A stretch of 64,000 nucleotides of DNA from Fimenecus sp045595185. Its GTDB lineage: Bacteria; Bacillota; Clostridia; Oscillospirales; Acutalibacteraceae. A program made the translations under genes and the position numbers. The notes beneath the pieces are model-generated. The model did not search any database, was not told the origin of the DNA, and saw only the letters and a program-made list of their open reading frames with translations. The stretch covers positions 29,687 through 93,686 of the forward strand of contig JAZNZX010000005.1 of the NCBI GenBank assembly GCA_045595185.1. The letters run 5' to 3'. This document shows positions 1-7,942 of the stretch, piece after piece; positions within the stretch are counted from its first letter, which is position 1; every line of letters starts with the position of its first letter.

Positions 1-1185
1 GAATTTGAGTAATGAAATAACCACAATCATAAGAATAGGGAATAATGCACCAAAACCAAGACCTGTTTTTAAGGATTCACCTGATGTTATGTCAGACGAA
101 AATTGTATTGACATAAAACTGATGAACCAAGGGCCTAATGTACATCCTGTGTCACCTGAAAGTGCAAGTACACTATACATTGAGCCACCACCGTTCGGAA
201 ATAGTCTTGCTGCAAGACTGAGCGTTGCAGGCCACATGATGCTTACAGTTATACCTGTTAATGCACACATAAGAAGTGAAATTACTGAATTATCAATAAA
301 ACAGGTGCCGAGATAACATATAGCACAAAGTCCTGCAGAAAAATACAGTGCAATTTTCAGGTTGATTCTTTCACCGACAAAGCCAAAAATCATTCTGCCT
401 GTACCCATAAGAATTGCAAAAAGACAAGGACCTAACAAATCTCCTGTCATTTTTGTAACCTTAAGACCTGCTTCAGCAAAATATGATGACCATTGTGACA
501 TTCCTATTTCAGATGCACCTGAGCAAACCATAATTATGATGCAGAGAATAAATTGTTTGTTGAATAATAACTTAAAAAATGGAATTTTTTCTTCTTTTGT
601 CAAATTTGGTTGAATCGGCACAGAAATGAAGTTGATTGTATTGGTAAGCGGAATCAAAGACCATAGAATCGGAGCAACATACCATAAGTCATTTCCGAAA
701 AATCTTATCATTATTGTTGTCAACAATACAACAAAAACTTGTCCCCAACAATAAAATGAGTGTAACAAACTCATTTCAGATGTCTTTTTTTCACCGGGAA
801 TTGATTCGACGATAGGACTGATTATTACTTCCGTAATGCCGCTTCCAATTGCTGATAAAACAATCGAAATGACAATTCCGATATACTCATTTTCCATAAT
901 GTTTGGTAGTATTCCAAGACAACTGAGTCCTAAAAATGCAATTCCTTGTGAAATAACTGCAAGTGGCTTGTAACCGATTAAATCAACAAATTTTATAGAT
1001 ACTGTATCGACAATAAGCTGTGTAGCAAAGTTAATTGTAATCAGTAATGATAGCTTTTCAAGTGTAATATTAAATTTATCGCTGAATATTACAAAAAGCA
1101 AAGGAGCAATATTGTTGATAATGCCTTGAACAACATATCCTGTATAACAGGCTGTTTTTGTTCCTGTAAATGTTCTGTTTTTCAT
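1..1185 (-). CDS. MFS transporter (3' end cut by window)
   Basis: The minus frame is open from the ATG at 1183-1185 to the window edge, giving 395 codons without a stop, close to the full length of a 12-helix major facilitator. The translation starts MKNRTFTGTKTACYTGYVVQ and continues as alternating hydrophobic helices with short charged loops, including a central loop near residues 190-205 (SVPIQPNLTKEEK) typical of the break between the two six-helix halves. The start codon shares one base with the manA stop codon (TAATG), so it is probably translated by coupling and transported sugar may feed ManA. The substrate cannot be read from the sequence. Confidence 0.85.
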   Translation of the reverse strand, partial: MKNRTFTGTKTACYTGYVVQGIINNIAPLLFVIFSDKFNITLEKLSLLITINFATQLIVDTVSIKFVDLIGYKPLAVISQGIAFLGLSCLGILPNIMENEYIGIVISIVLSAIGSGITEVIISPIVESIPGEKKTSEMSLLHSFYCWGQVFVVLLTTIMIRFFGNDLWYVAPILWSLIPLTNTINFISVPIQPNLTKEEKIPFFKLLFNKQFILCIIIMVCSGASEIGMSQWSSYFAEAGLKVTKMTGDLLGPCLFAILMGTGRMIFGFVGERINLKIALYFSAGLCAICYLGTCFIDNSVISLLMCALTGITVSIMWPATLSLAARLFPNGGGSMYSVLALSGDTGCTLGPWFISFMSIQFSSDITSGESLKTGLGFGALFPILMIVVISLLKF

Positions 1186-2132
1186 TATACTCGTGTAATT
1201 AAAAGTTCTGAATTTCCTGTAATGGTAAAATTACCGTAATTTGCAGGAATGAACAAACTGTCTCCTTTTTTGATTTCAATGTTGTCAATTGTTCCGTTAC
1301 CGTCTGTAACTAAAACAGAAACAAAGGATTTATCATCAGCAGTTGATGTATATGATGTATCAACTGATACTTTTTCAACATTAAATAAATCGCATTTTGT
1401 GAGTAACTGTGTTGAATATCCGTTTTCATTTATAAGTTCACCTTCAGGTTCAATTGAACGAGTAGGAGGTGTACAGTTTGTCACATCAATTGCTTTTTCA
1501 ACATGGAGTTCTCTTGGTTTACCGTCTGCACCAAGACGACCATAGTCATAAACACGGTATGTAGTATTTGAATTCTGTTGAATTTCAGCAAGAAGAATAC
1601 CTTTACCGATTGCGTGAAGAGTACCTGCTTCAATAAAGAATAAATCACCCTTTTTAACCTTAACTTTGTTAACAGTTTCAAGGAATGTGTTGTCGGCAAT
1701 TTTTTCTTTAAATTCTTCACTTGTAATTGATTTGTTAAATCCGTATATTAACTCGGCATCATCATCACAATCAAGAATGTACCAGCATTCAGTTTTGCCA
1801 TACTCATTTTCAACACGCATAGCATATTCGTTATCAGGATGCACCTGAACAGAAAGGTCATTTTTTGCATCAATGAGCTTTATAAGAATAGGGAAGTATT
1901 CAAAAGCGTTTCCGTTTTCACCTAAATAGTCCGGGTTAGCGTTAACTACTTCTGTAAGTGTTTTGCCTTCAAAATCACCGTTTTCAATTATATTTTCACC
2001 ATCTTTATGACAGGATAACATCCAACCCTCTGCAAGTTTTGTAAGTTCAGACTGAAAGCCGTATTCGTCACGAAGCTTTGTTCCACCCCAGATATAATCT
2101 TTAAATACCGGTTTTAATTTTAAAATATACAT
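1185..2132 (-). CDS. manA: Mannose-6-phosphate isomerase, class I
   Basis: This enzyme interconverts mannose 6-phosphate and fructose 6-phosphate in the cytosol. The 315-residue length fits the short Firmicutes type I form. The zinc ligands of the family are visible: Gln96 and His98 in QVHPD, Glu115 in TECWYIL, and His173 in EAGTLHAIGKG. The N-terminal motif KDYIWGGTKL is also typical. An AAGGAGTGG ribosome-binding site precedes the ATG. A promoter lies upstream and the gene is first in an operon with the MFS transporter, which suggests uptake and entry of mannose-type sugars. Confidence 0.95.
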   Translation of the reverse strand: MYILKLKPVFKDYIWGGTKLRDEYGFQSELTKLAEGWMLSCHKDGENIIENGDFEGKTLTEVVNANPDYLGENGNAFEYFPILIKLIDAKNDLSVQVHPDNEYAMRVENEYGKTECWYILDCDDDAELIYGFNKSITSEEFKEKIADNTFLETVNKVKVKKGDLFFIEAGTLHAIGKGILLAEIQQNSNTTYRVYDYGRLGADGKPRELHVEKAIDVTNCTPPTRSIEPEGELINENGYSTQLLTKCDLFNVEKVSVDTSYTSTADDKSFVSVLVTDGNGTIDNIEIKKGDSLFIPANYGNFTITGNSELLITRV

Positions 2133-2160
2133 AAAACCACTCCTTATATATTTTCAAAAT

Positions 2161-2189
2161 ATTTTAACATAATAACATATTCATTTCAA
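2161..2189 (-). promoter_or_regulatory. Promoter of manA-MFS operon
   Basis: On the minus strand, TTGAAA (2189-2184) and TAAAAT (2166-2161) are separated by 17 bases. This is a near-consensus sigma-A promoter about 30 bases upstream of the manA start. Confidence 0.6.
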
Positions 2190-2270
2190 TAATTGATTAG
2201 CAAAATGTCATAGGTTATTATTCAAATTATAATTTATCGGGGAGTACGATTTTTATATTAACCAATTTTG

Positions 2271-2357
2271 TGTCATTCTGAGCGTAGCGAAGAATCTCTC
2301 TAACAGTAACACATCAACCAACAGAGATTCTTCGTCACTTTGTTCCTCAGAATGACA
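2271..2357. repeat. Imperfect inverted repeat (REP/MITE-like)
   Basis: TGTCATTCTGAG at 2271-2282 and AGAATCTCT at 2291-2299 are matched in inverse orientation by AGAGATTCT at 2323-2331 and CTCAGAATGACA at 2346-2357. The inner parts of the arms differ (CGTAGCGA against GAACAAAGTGACGA), leaving a bulged long hairpin with a loop of about 23 bases. It has no T-run, codes for nothing, and sits in the 317-base gap between manA and the sulfatase gene. The rest of that gap holds only the two promoters. The sequence resembles dispersed intergenic palindromes known from many bacterial genomes. Confidence 0.7.
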
Positions 2358-2393
2358 CTAACCTTAAACATCCCTACAAACTCCAATTTATGA

Positions 2394-2421
2394 TTGTAAA
2401 TTTCTTAACTTATGATATAAT
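2394..2421 (+). promoter_or_regulatory. Promoter of sulfatase gene
   Basis: TTGTAA (2394-2399) and TATAAT (2416-2421) are 16 bases apart. The predicted transcript starts near 2428, which rules out the upstream in-frame ATG at 2390 and supports the ATG at 2450. Confidence 0.65.
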
Positions 2422-2449
2422 ATTTTCATATTATTTATGGAGATTAAAT

Positions 2450-3748
2450 ATGAAACAAAACATTATTTTTTATTTTTCTGACCAACAAAGGTATGATACT
2501 GTTAATGAACAAATAATGCCTAATCTTATGCAACTTGCTGATGAAGGAACATTTTTCGAGAATTGTTTCACTTGTCAGCCTGTTTGTGGACCTGCAAGAG
2601 CGTGCTTACAGACCGGTGTTTGTCCTACTGAATGTGGTTGTCATATCAACGGAATTCCACTTCGTGATGATGAAAAATCCCTTGCTGATTATTTTAATGA
2701 AAACGGTTATGATACTGCATATATAGGAAAACTGCATCTTGCATCAGGAAAAAATGGCGGAAAGAATATAAAATGTGAATGTACAGCAATTCCCAAGGGG
2801 AGATTATGGGGATACAAATATTTTCGCGGTGCTGATATTCTTGAATTCACTTCACACGGATATGACGGATATGTGTTTGACGAAGACGGTAATAAAATAG
2901 AATTTGAAGGTTATCGAGCAGACAGAATAAATGATTTTGCCATTGAATATATTAAAAACCATAATGGTGAAAATCCGTTTTTTATGTTTGTTTCTCAACT
3001 TGAACCTCATCATCAGAATGACAGAAAAACTTTTGAAGGACCAAAAGAGAAAATCAGTAAATACAAGAATTATGAAATACCTGAAGATTTAAAAGCATTT
3101 AAGGGAAACTATAATGAAATGTATCCCGATTATCTTGCCGCAATAGAAAGTCTTGATGATAATTTAGGCAGATTGATTAGCGTATTAAAAGAAAAAGGAA
3201 TATATGATAATACTGCGATAGTTTATACATCTGACCACGGTTGTCATTTCAAGACAAGAAATATGGAATACAAACGCAGTTGTCACGATTCATCAATTCA
3301 TGTTCCTCTTGTAATTAAATCAAAGACTTTTCCTAAGGGAATAAGAGAAGAAAAAATAGTCAGCCTTGTTGATTTACCACCAACACTATTATCAATTGTA
3401 GGAATTGAAATGCCAAAACAGTATCAAGGAACTGAGATTTTAAATAAAAATAATTGTGAGTGTGCATTTATACAGATAAGTGAATCACAATGTGGCAGGG
3501 CAATCAGAACAAAGGATTTTACCTTTTCCGTTTCAATACCTTTACCATTGTTATCGAATTCACCGATTTATTTTGAAGATTATTTGTATGATAATCGTGC
3601 AGATATAGCACAAAAAAATAATCTTATTAAATCAAAGGAATATAAAGAGGAAAGAGTCAAACTTAAAAGTCTGCTTTTAGAACAAATTAAGAAAAACGAA
3701 GGAAAAACTCCTAAAATTTTACCCGCTTTGTTTGTAAAAAGTAAATAA
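2450..3748 (+). CDS. Sulfatase (type I, Cys-type)
   Basis: The protein is a 432-residue member of the sulfatase/alkaline phosphatase superfamily that hydrolyses sulfate esters. The active-site signature is Cys46-Gly-Pro-Ala-Arg50 followed by a Thr-Gly (CGPARACLQTG), so Cys46 should be converted to formylglycine. In anaerobes this needs a radical-SAM maturase, which is not in this window. Asp11 in the FSDQQR segment and the YTSDHG motif near residue 277 supply the metal site. There is no signal peptide, so it should act in the cytosol on imported substrates. The start is the ATG after TATGGAGATT. The upstream promoter makes it a single-gene unit. The substrate is unknown. Confidence 0.88.
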   Translation: MKQNIIFYFSDQQRYDTVNEQIMPNLMQLADEGTFFENCFTCQPVCGPARACLQTGVCPTECGCHINGIPLRDDEKSLADYFNENGYDTAYIGKLHLASGKNGGKNIKCECTAIPKGRLWGYKYFRGADILEFTSHGYDGYVFDEDGNKIEFEGYRADRINDFAIEYIKNHNGENPFFMFVSQLEPHHQNDRKTFEGPKEKISKYKNYEIPEDLKAFKGNYNEMYPDYLAAIESLDDNLGRLISVLKEKGIYDNTAIVYTSDHGCHFKTRNMEYKRSCHDSSIHVPLVIKSKTFPKGIREEKIVSLVDLPPTLLSIVGIEMPKQYQGTEILNKNNCECAFIQISESQCGRAIRTKDFTFSVSIPLPLLSNSPIYFEDYLYDNRADIAQKNNLIKSKEYKEERVKLKSLLLEQIKKNEGKTPKILPALFVKSK

Positions 3749-3833
3749 TTGAAGAATTTTGTTGTCAAATTATTCAAATTGAAGTTGAATTTTGCGTAAT
3801 ATTTGAATAAAATGCAGTTTTTGTAATAATCAC

Positions 3834-3862
3834 TTGCAAAATTATTTTATATATTATAAAAT
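3834..3862 (+). promoter_or_regulatory. Promoter of aminotransferase gene
   Basis: TTGCAA (3834-3839) and TAAAAT (3857-3862) are separated by 17 bases, upstream of a TTGGAGGT ribosome-binding site at 3881-3888. Confidence 0.5.
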
Positions 3863-3894
3863 ATATAACCGAAAATATACTTGGAGGTAAATCC

Positions 3895-5163
3895 GTGCTT
3901 TTAAATGAAATGAAAAAAGAAGAGCTTGTTTCTCTTAGAAAAGAACTTACAAAAAAATATGAAGAAATCAAAAGTCAGGGCCTCTCACTTGATATGTCAA
4001 GAGGTAAGCCTGGTGCTGACCAGCTTGACTTATCAGTAGATATGCTTAATGTAATGACAACCGCAGAAGATTGTAAGGCCGAAAATGGCTTTGATTGTCG
4101 TAACTATGGTGTTCTTGACGGTATACCTGAATGTAAAAAGCTTTTTGCAGATTTACTTCAGGTTGATGCAAAAAATATCATTATCGGTGGTTCATCAAGT
4201 CTTAATCTTATGTATGACTATCTTAATCAGTGTATGTACATTGGTGTTGCAGGCTGTGAACCTTGGAGCAAACAGGGTAAGGTTAAGTTTATCTGTAATG
4301 TACCGGGTTACGACAGACATTTTGCAATTACTGAGTATTTCGGTATTGAAATGATTTCAGTAGAAATGACAAACAATGGCCCTGATATTGCAAAAATTAA
4401 AAAACTTATTAAAGACCCAATGGTTAAGGGTATGTTCTGTGTACCAAAGTATTCAAATCCAAATGGTGTAACATATAGTGATAAAGTTGTAAAGGAACTC
4501 GCATCACTTCAGCCTGCTGCAAAGGATTTCAGAGTAATTTGGGATAACGCTTATATTATTCACGAATTAACTGATACCCCTGATGTTCTTATGAATATTT
4601 TTGATGCTTGTAAGGAATTTGGTACTGAAGATTACTTTGTTGAGTTTACATCAACCTCAAAGATTTCATTTCCCGGTGCAGGTGTTTCTGCGATTGCAGC
4701 ATCTGATAATAATATTGCTGAAATTAAGAAAAGACTTAATTTCCAGACAATAAGTTACGATAAGCTTAATCAGCTTCGTCATGTTAAATACTTTAAGAAC
4801 CTCGATGGTGTGAAAGCTCATATGGCAAAACACGCTGAAATAATTGCACCTAAATTTAATCTTGTGCTTCAAAAGCTTGAAAGTGAAATTGCACCTTTAG
4901 GAATTGGCGAATGGGTAAAGGCAAAGGGCGGTTATTTCATCAGTTATAATACAATTGGTTGCAGTGCAAAGAGAATAGGCGAGCTTTGCAAACAAGCAGG
5001 TCTTGTTCTTACAACTGTAGGTGCAACATATCCATATGGTGTTGACCCTGATGACAAGAATATCAGAATTGCTCCGACTTTCCCATCTGTTGAAGATTTA
5101 GGAAAAGCTATGGATGTATTCTGCCTTTGTGCAAAACTCGCTGCTGTTGAAGCATTGGTTTAA
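3895..5163 (+). CDS. PLP-dependent aminotransferase, class I fold (aspartate aminotransferase-like)
   Basis: This is a 422-residue fold-type I aminotransferase of the group often annotated as aspartate or alanine-glyoxylate aminotransferase. The pyridoxal phosphate lysine is Lys256 in FTSTSKISFPGAG. The glycine-rich GGSSSLNLMYDY segment and the IWDNAYIIHEL segment should bind the cofactor phosphate and ring. Translation begins at a GTG 7 bases after GGAGG. The next in-frame ATG (3910) would lose the start of the conserved N-terminal helix. It transfers amino groups between 2-oxo acids and amino acids; the exact substrate pair is not certain. It is followed within 13 bases by ispD. Confidence 0.88.
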   Translation: MLLNEMKKEELVSLRKELTKKYEEIKSQGLSLDMSRGKPGADQLDLSVDMLNVMTTAEDCKAENGFDCRNYGVLDGIPECKKLFADLLQVDAKNIIIGGSSSLNLMYDYLNQCMYIGVAGCEPWSKQGKVKFICNVPGYDRHFAITEYFGIEMISVEMTNNGPDIAKIKKLIKDPMVKGMFCVPKYSNPNGVTYSDKVVKELASLQPAAKDFRVIWDNAYIIHELTDTPDVLMNIFDACKEFGTEDYFVEFTSTSKISFPGAGVSAIAASDNNIAEIKKRLNFQTISYDKLNQLRHVKYFKNLDGVKAHMAKHAEIIAPKFNLVLQKLESEIAPLGIGEWVKAKGGYFISYNTIGCSAKRIGELCKQAGLVLTTVGATYPYGVDPDDKNIRIAPTFPSVEDLGKAMDVFCLCAKLAAVEALV

Positions 5164-5175
5164 GGGGTAATGATT

Positions 5176-5895
5176 ATGCCAAATATTACGGAAAAAGAAA
5201 ATATATTTGTTTCTGCCGTAATTGTTTCGGCAGGCAACTCAACACGAATGGGTGGAGTCAATAAGCAATTTCTTGAAATAAACAATATCCCTGTTATTGC
5301 CTATACAATAAGTGTTTTTGAAAAGACAGAGTCAATTGATGAGATTGTTATTGTTACTCGTGAAAACGATATTGAAGATGTTAAAATGCTTGTTGATAAA
5401 TATGGCTTTAAAAAGGTTTCAGCCGTTGTTGCAGGTGGTGAAACACGACAGTTAAGTGTTTATAATGGTGTTATGAACACATCAAAAAATGCTGATTATG
5501 TTGCTATTCACGATGGTGCTCGTCCACTTGTAACAGAAAAAGTAATTTTAGATACACTTAAATGTGCTGTTATGTTCGGTGCTGCAGCAACAGGAGTAAA
5601 AGTGAAAGATACAGTAAAACAGGTCAATGACAGTAACGACATAGTTGCTACTCCTGATAGAAATTATTTAAGATTTATTCAGACACCTCAAATTTTCTTA
5701 AAGAGCTTGTATGTTGATGCAGTGAACTCTGTTGAAAACAGTAAAGATTTTACTGATGATTGTATGCTTATTGAAGCATACGGTAAAACAGTTAAATTTG
5801 TTGACGGCGATTATGAAAATATTAAAATAACAACACCTGAAGATGTTGATTTAGCGTTGAATTACCTTATGAAAAGGGGAAATGACTTATGTTAA
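5176..5895 (+). CDS. ispD: 2-C-methyl-D-erythritol 4-phosphate cytidylyltransferase
   Basis: IspD couples CTP to methylerythritol phosphate in the MEP route to isoprenoids. The 239-residue protein shows the nucleotidyltransferase N-terminus VIVSAGNSTRMGG with downstream Lys in NKQF, the VAGGETRQLSV block, and HDGARPLV, all diagnostic. AAGGGG at 5162-5167 is 8 bases from the ATG at 5176, so this start is preferred over the ATG at 5170, which lies too close. The end overlaps ispF by 7 bases, which suggests translational coupling. Confidence 0.96.
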   Translation: MPNITEKENIFVSAVIVSAGNSTRMGGVNKQFLEINNIPVIAYTISVFEKTESIDEIVIVTRENDIEDVKMLVDKYGFKKVSAVVAGGETRQLSVYNGVMNTSKNADYVAIHDGARPLVTEKVILDTLKCAVMFGAAATGVKVKDTVKQVNDSNDIVATPDRNYLRFIQTPQIFLKSLYVDAVNSVENSKDFTDDCMLIEAYGKTVKFVDGDYENIKITTPEDVDLALNYLMKRGNDLC

Positions 5896-6386
5896 GAATT
5901 GGTCACGGTTATGATGTACACAAATTGGTTGAAGGACGGAAACTGGTTCTTGGTGGCGTTGAAATTGAGAACAACGGAATCGGTCTTTTGGGTCATTCTG
6001 ATGCCGATGTTCTTCTTCACGCAATTTCCGATTCACTTCTTGGTGCTTGCGCGTTAGGTGATATAGGAAAACATTTTCCTGATACGTATGCTGAATTTAA
6101 GGATGCTGATAGTATTGAATTGCTTAAAAAGGTTGTTGAACTGATAAAATCAAAGGGTTTTAAAATCAATAATATTGATGCAACCGTAATTGCTCAAGCT
6201 CCGAAGCTTGCACCTTACATCAATGAAATGCGATTAAACATTTCCTTAGCATTGGGCATTGACTTTGACTTTGTAAGTGTTAAAGCCACTACTGAGGAAA
6301 AGCTCGGTTTTACAGGAGCAAAAGAGGGAATATCTGCTCATTGTGTATGCCTTGTTGAACAAAATGATAAAATTAAATTTATATAA
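5889..6386 (+). CDS. ispF: 2-C-methyl-D-erythritol 2,4-cyclodiphosphate synthase
   Basis: IspF cyclises the CDP-methylerythritol phosphate product and releases CMP, two steps after IspD in the MEP pathway. The 165-residue protein has the metal ligands Asp9 and His11 in GHGYDVHKL and His44 in the GHSDADVLLHA segment, plus the KATTEEKLGFTG signature near the C-terminus. It starts inside the end of ispD behind AAAAGGGG. A strong hairpin terminator follows 7 bases after the stop codon. IspE is not in the window. Confidence 0.97.
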   Translation: MLRIGHGYDVHKLVEGRKLVLGGVEIENNGIGLLGHSDADVLLHAISDSLLGACALGDIGKHFPDTYAEFKDADSIELLKKVVELIKSKGFKINNIDATVIAQAPKLAPYINEMRLNISLALGIDFDFVSVKATTEEKLGFTGAKEGISAHCVCLVEQNDKIKFI

Positions 6387-6392
6387 TTCCAT

Positions 6393-6428
6393 GCTCGTCA
6401 GATTAAAGTAATCCGGCGAGCTTTTTTT
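6393..6428 (+). terminator. Rho-independent terminator after ispF
   Basis: GCTCGTCAGATTA (6393-6405) pairs with TAATCCGGCGAGC (6409-6421) around a 3-base loop with minor mismatches, followed by seven T residues. Confidence 0.88.
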
Positions 6429-6471
6429 ATCAAAATATTTTTATCATCATAAAATATAATGGGTGATTAAA

Positions 6472-6690
6472 GTGAACAGAGTAAAAATCAAGTTTTCCTC
6501 CGTTACACATGCCTTAAGAGCAAAGGAAATCATTGAACAAAACGGAGGAAAAGCTATAATAAGAAAAAATACTAATCCATCTCGTAACGAGGGTTGTGGT
6601 TATAGTATTACGGTAACAGGAAACACAGAAAAAATAATCAATCTCATAAAGATAAACAATATTAAATATATTGGATATGTATTGTTATGA
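6472..6690 (+). CDS. DUF3343 family protein (putative S/Se carrier-like)
   Basis: This small protein (72 residues from the GTG at 6472) matches the DUF3343 pattern: a beta-alpha-beta start FSSVTHALRAKEI, then a Cys in NEGCGYS and a C-terminal beta strand. In this family the Cys is proposed to carry sulfur or selenium, as in YedF/TusA-like proteins. GGTGAT at 6462-6467 lies just before the GTG at 6472 and favours it over an in-frame GTG at 6463. Its stop overlaps the start of the downstream cysteine desulfurase by 4 bases (ATGA), which points to a donor-acceptor pair. The function is inferred from family and context. Confidence 0.75.
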   Translation: MNRVKIKFSSVTHALRAKEIIEQNGGKAIIRKNTNPSRNEGCGYSITVTGNTEKIINLIKINNIKYIGYVLL

Positions 6691-7829
6691 TATATCTTGA
6701 TAATAGTGCAACATCATATCCAAAGCCTGAATGTGTAATAAAATCAATGCAAGAAGCTATGGTAAAATATGGTGCAAATATTGGCAGAGGCTCATATAAA
6801 ATGGCTATTGATACAAGTGAACAGGTCTATAATTGCAGAAAAAATGTTTCTGAATTTTTCAACTTACCAAAAGTTGAGAATGTAATTTTTACAAATAATT
6901 GTACAACAGCATTAAATATGGCCATTAAAGGTGTAGCAAGGAAAGGGTGCCATTTTATAATATCCAACCTTGAACATAACGCAGTTGTCAGACCTTTGGA
7001 AAAACTTAAGCAAAGTGGTTTATGCGATTATAGTGTTGCAAAAATTGAAAGTGATGTTTATAAAACAATGAGAAACTTTGAAAGTAAGATGAAAAAGAAC
7101 ACGGTTGCAATAATTTGTACAGGTGCATCAAATGTTTTTGGCATTGTTCCACCATATAAAATGATTGCAGAACTTGCTCGTAAATATAAAAAATTATTTA
7201 TTCTTGATTATTCACAGATTGCAGGTATTGTTCCTTTAGATATAAAAAATTCTATAATAGATATTGTTTGTTGTTCAGGCCATAAAGGACTTTTAGGCCC
7301 AACGGGAACAGGTTTGTTGATGATAAATAATGATTGCGTTATGGATACGATTATTGAAGGTGGTACAGGAAGTAATTCATGGGATTTATCACAACCAACC
7401 GATTATCCTGACCGGTTTGAAAGTGGCACACAAAATATAGTGGGAATTATTGGTCTTTCAAAAGCAATTGAATATCTTGATGAATTAAAGCCTTTTGAAA
7501 TATACAATCACGAAATGAAACTTCTTAAATATTTATATTCAAGATTGAAATGTTTAAATTCAGTTACTTTTTATACAGACCTTTTTAATACCAATAAATT
7601 CTACGCACCGATTATATCATTTAATGTTAAAAATATGCATAGTGAAGAGGTTGCAGAAATCCTTGCTGGAGATGATATTGCTGTAAGAGCAGGATTTCAT
7701 TGTGCACCGTTAGCTCATAAGAGCTTTAATACACAGGATAAAGGAACGGTACGCATTTCTCCGTCAATTTTTAACGAAAAAAATGATATAGATTTATTAA
7801 TAAATTCTTTAAGAAAAATTGCAAATTAG
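6687..7829 (+). CDS. Cysteine desulfurase-like class V aminotransferase
   Basis: The 380-residue protein belongs to the SufS/CsdA-like branch of class V PLP enzymes, which take sulfur (or selenium) from cysteine (or selenocysteine). The N-terminus IYLDNSATSYPKP, Lys200 in SGHKGLLGPTGTG (PLP Schiff base) and Cys339 in RAGFHCAPLAH (persulfide-carrying loop) are all present. It is translationally coupled to the DUF3343 gene. No sufBCD or iscU genes are near, so a role in a dedicated sulfur or selenium relay is more likely than general Fe-S assembly (inference). Confidence 0.88.
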   Translation: MIYLDNSATSYPKPECVIKSMQEAMVKYGANIGRGSYKMAIDTSEQVYNCRKNVSEFFNLPKVENVIFTNNCTTALNMAIKGVARKGCHFIISNLEHNAVVRPLEKLKQSGLCDYSVAKIESDVYKTMRNFESKMKKNTVAIICTGASNVFGIVPPYKMIAELARKYKKLFILDYSQIAGIVPLDIKNSIIDIVCCSGHKGLLGPTGTGLLMINNDCVMDTIIEGGTGSNSWDLSQPTDYPDRFESGTQNIVGIIGLSKAIEYLDELKPFEIYNHEMKLLKYLYSRLKCLNSVTFYTDLFNTNKFYAPIISFNVKNMHSEEVAEILAGDDIAVRAGFHCAPLAHKSFNTQDKGTVRISPSIFNEKNDIDLLINSLRKIAN

Positions 7830-7841
7830 AATAAGTTGTGA

Positions 7842-7913
7842 TACAATATATTGTGAATATGTATATTCGTTTATAATTTACTGTTTTTTAACGAATATTT
7901 TACAATATATTGT
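7842..7913. promoter_or_regulatory. Twin 12-base palindromes around a cdaA promoter
   Basis: ACAATATATTGT, a perfect 12-base palindrome, occurs at 7843-7854 and again at 7902-7913; both copies are preceded by T. Between them lie TTGTGA (7851-7856) and TATAAT (7872-7877), a weak promoter with a 15-base spacer, and another inverted repeat GAATAT/ATATTC at 7855-7868. The arrangement looks like paired operators upstream and downstream of a transcription start, although AT-rich sequence makes chance palindromes easier. Confidence 0.4.
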
Positions 7914-7942
7914 ATTTTTTTACGGAAATGAGTGAGATAATT

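Noticed and set aside
5..613. Two plus-strand frames at the left edge
   Set aside because: Antisense to the MFS transporter, which stays open for 395 codons to the window edge.
3770..3810. 10-base inverted repeat TTATTCAAAT/ATTTGAATAA as a sulfatase terminator
   Set aside because: Loop of 21 bases, all-AT stem and no T-run; chance is likely in this AT-rich gap.
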